Source of the DNA: Telluria mixta
GTDB taxonomy: Bacteria; Pseudomonadota; Gammaproteobacteria; Burkholderiales; Burkholderiaceae_D
Reading direction: 5' to 3'
DNA length: 64,000 nucleotides
NCBI RefSeq assembly: GCF_029223865.1
Contig: NZ_CP119520.1
Span: forward strand, 1,860,001 to 1,924,000
The notes under the pieces were generated by a model. It did not search any database and was not told where the DNA came from. It saw nothing but the letters and a program-made list of their open reading frames with translations. This document shows, piece by piece, positions 60,267 to 64,000 of this stretch (position 1 is its first letter; each line of letters begins with the position of its first letter). A program made the position numbers and the translations under genes.

Positions 60267-61307
60267 TCATACCTGGCCTTCCGCCTGGATCGGCGCCGCG
60301 GCGGCAGCGGTGTGCTTCGCGCGGCGCTCGCCGTTCAGCCAGCGCCGCATCGGGTCTTCGTACAGGTAGAACGCCACGGCGCCGACCGCGATCCCGAGCA
60401 CGCCAGCCAGCTGGCGTTGCAGCACATGGTTCAGGTAGGCCTCGTAGGCCATCTGCTGCCATACGTACAGCGAAAACGAACAGATGCCGAACCAGCGCAG
60501 CACGGCCCCGGACAAGGCCCGGCGCATCAGCGCGGGCGCCGTCGCCATGTAATTCACCGACACGGCCAGCAGCAGCGGCCCGAGCGTGATGGCGAGGAGC
60601 GGCACCGCCGACCAGCTGAAGCACACGGCCGCCACCGCCAGCGTCACGGGTGCAATCCAGGCCGCACCGTCGCGCAACGCCGGCATCTCGTGCCGGAACG
60701 CGCGCAGCGTCGCCGATGCGATCAACCCCAGCGCCGCGCATTCCGACCGCGCGAACCACGGCGACGCGCCGCCCGGCGGGTAGACCGTGTAGTAGAGATT
60801 CAGGCCCAGGCAGGCGATCGTGCTGAGCGCCAGCAACCAGATCCGCCTGACACCGGCCAGCCCGGCCACGCCGGCCAGCGCCGCCAGGTAGAGATAGCTG
60901 TGCTCCTCCACGTTCAGCGACCAGAAATGTCCAATTGACCATTTTCCCGCCCAAATGCTGATGCTATCGGGGTAATACGTGCGCGCGAATAACAAGGTCG
61001 AGACGAGCTCGTCGCCCGGCACGTCGTACGGCGCCTGGTACCAGGCCGCCCCCGCCAGCGTGAACGCCACGGCGATGTACAGCCAGTAGGTCGGGATGAT
61101 GCGGCTGATGCGGCGTTTAAAGAAACGGCCCAGCGGCACGTTCTTGACGAACAGGAGTTCGCCCATCAGGTAGCCGGACAGTGCGAAGAACAGTGCGACG
61201 CCCAGCCGGCCGCCGCCGCCGAGGCCGAAGTGCGATTGCAGGACCAGCACGATCGCGAGACCGCGCCAGCCGTCGAGGTAGGGAATGGTGTTCGTTGAGG
61301 TGGACAT
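60267..61307 (-). CDS. Acyltransferase family 3 membrane protein
   Basis: A 346-residue integral membrane O-acyltransferase with about ten helices. YLDGWRGLAIVLVLQSHFGLGG holds the Arg and His of the active site, ALFFALSGYLMGELLF and RRISRIIPTYWLY the next signatures. GHFWSLNVEEHSYLYLA is the acidic periplasmic loop. The start at 61307 (MSTSTNTIP) has GAGG-like sequence upstream. It should acylate a surface glycan or lipid. It is only distantly similar to the acyltransferase at 9174 and lies alone. Confidence 0.85.
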   Translation of the reverse strand: MSTSTNTIPYLDGWRGLAIVLVLQSHFGLGGGGRLGVALFFALSGYLMGELLFVKNVPLGRFFKRRISRIIPTYWLYIAVAFTLAGAAWYQAPYDVPGDELVSTLLFARTYYPDSISIWAGKWSIGHFWSLNVEEHSYLYLAALAGVAGLAGVRRIWLLALSTIACLGLNLYYTVYPPGGASPWFARSECAALGLIASATLRAFRHEMPALRDGAAWIAPVTLAVAAVCFSWSAVPLLAITLGPLLLAVSVNYMATAPALMRRALSGAVLRWFGICSFSLYVWQQMAYEAYLNHVLQRQLAGVLGIAVGAVAFYLYEDPMRRWLNGERRAKHTAAAAAPIQAEGQV

Positions 61308-61427
61308 GGCGCGGGCCGAAGCAGAGTGATCGACACCGCAACTTATCACCTATTTGACAATATGTTAACGAAAACGCATATTGGTAGTTGTATTTATGCT
61401 ACCAACACTGGCCGCGCCAGCGTCCAC

Positions 61428-63530
<2,103 letters not shown>

Positions 63531-63547
63531 CTAATCGCTCAAGCCGC

Positions 63548-64000
63548 TCAAGCCGGATAACTCTCCGGCGTGCGCAGTTCGGCGAACTGCTCGATGCTGC
63601 CGATGCGTACCGTGACAGGGTTCAGGCTCGTGTGCGGCGCCAGCGAACGCCACGCGAATTTCCACTCCTTTTCGCGCGCGTCGGAAATCGGGCGCGAAAA
63701 GGCCGAACCCAGGCGCGAGCGGATGCCGTATTCGACGGGACCGTCGATGCCGGCCCAGTTGGGCAAGGCGCGCTGGACGGCGCGGTGCAGGCGCTCGCCG
63801 AATTCTTCCGTGTTGTGGATGACGAGGCAGCTGTCGGCCGGGCCGAGGACGTCGAACAGGCCTTTGTTCCACGCCGTCGAGAACGACAAGGTCAGGAAGC
63901 CGTTCTCGGGCTGGAGTTTGAACTGGCCGGAGGACAGCGCCAGTTCCAGCTCGGCGCGCAGGCCGTAGCTGTGCAGGGTGGGGGGACGTTGATAGTCGTT
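63548..64000 (-). CDS. Hypothetical protein, C-terminal part
   Basis: The 3' end of a gene that starts beyond the window; the frame is open to the edge, giving 150 residues. Visible text includes LHSYGLRAELELALSSGQFKL, LVIHNTEEFGERLHRAVQRAL, IDGPVEYGIRSRLGSAFSRPISDAREKEWKFAWRSL and a C terminus PVTVRIGSIEQFAELRTPESYPA. There is no signal, membrane helix or known catalytic motif. I do not recognise the family. It runs in the same direction as fadH, 75 bp upstream of it, so it could be part of the same transcript. Confidence 0.6.
   Translation of the reverse strand, partial: NDYQRPPTLHSYGLRAELELALSSGQFKLQPENGFLTLSFSTAWNKGLFDVLGPADSCLVIHNTEEFGERLHRAVQRALPNWAGIDGPVEYGIRSRLGSAFSRPISDAREKEWKFAWRSLAPHTSLNPVTVRIGSIEQFAELRTPESYPA

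Overview
This window reads as chromosomal DNA of a high-GC betaproteobacterium, most likely Oxalobacteraceae (Massilia-like). That call is inference from gene content: an exosortase A (XrtA/EpsH) exopolysaccharide cluster, paired PrsK/PrsR regulators, tandem M13 peptidases and a di-haem cytochrome c5-type protein. No rRNA or other strong taxonomic marker is present.

1-31 kb is the exosortase A-associated exopolysaccharide locus. It opens with the 3' end of a sugar transferase, then xrtA (fused to an EpsI domain), two glycosyltransferases and an asparagine-synthase-like amidotransferase on the plus strand. A PLP decarboxylase, an acyl-AMP ligase and an acyltransferase follow on the minus strand. 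From about 10.4 to 22.4 kb lies a variable sugar-assembly block: two polysaccharide deacetylases, several glycosyltransferases (some of unknown type and AT-richer), a DegT aminotransferase, a GNAT/FemAB-like acyltransferase and a Wzx-type flippase. An acyl carrier protein and two exosortase-associated hydrolases follow as an overlapping plus-strand run. The minus-strand operon at 24.4-30.7 kb carries the initiating sugar-phosphate transferase, the sensor kinase PrsK, the regulator PrsR (broken by a frameshift) and a parallel beta-helix protein. No PEP-CTERM substrate protein was found.

31-42 kb is more plastic. It has a dehydrogenase relic, a GT2 glycosyltransferase, tRNA-Arg(CCG), a di-haem cytochrome c, then three paralogous secreted beta-helix proteins. 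The last two carry C-terminal four-cysteine modules (three and two copies) and share a structured 5' leader that can hide the ribosome-binding site. A decayed IS4-type element sits between copies 2 and 3. An intact IS3-type element sits after copy 3, inside the loop of a transcription terminator.

42-64 kb is mostly core-like: a GtrA/GT2 pair, two M13 metallopeptidases, a TonB-dependent receptor, a Spy-like periplasmic protein, an FAD monooxygenase, a UDP-glucuronate/UDP-pentose operon (ugd, UDP-GlcA 4-epimerase, UDP-xylose/4-keto-pentose synthase), a glycosyltransferase, an S41 protease, a ketoacyl-ACP synthase III, a small disordered protein behind a strong Shine-Dalgarno-masking hairpin, an acyltransferase, 2,4-dienoyl-CoA reductase and the end of an unknown gene.

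Together the sugar-nucleotide genes, transferases, modifying enzymes and flippase would build and export a decorated exopolysaccharide. XrtA would sort surface proteins encoded elsewhere, and PrsK/PrsR with sigma-54 would normally control matrix proteins. The prsR frameshift, if real, would disconnect that control.
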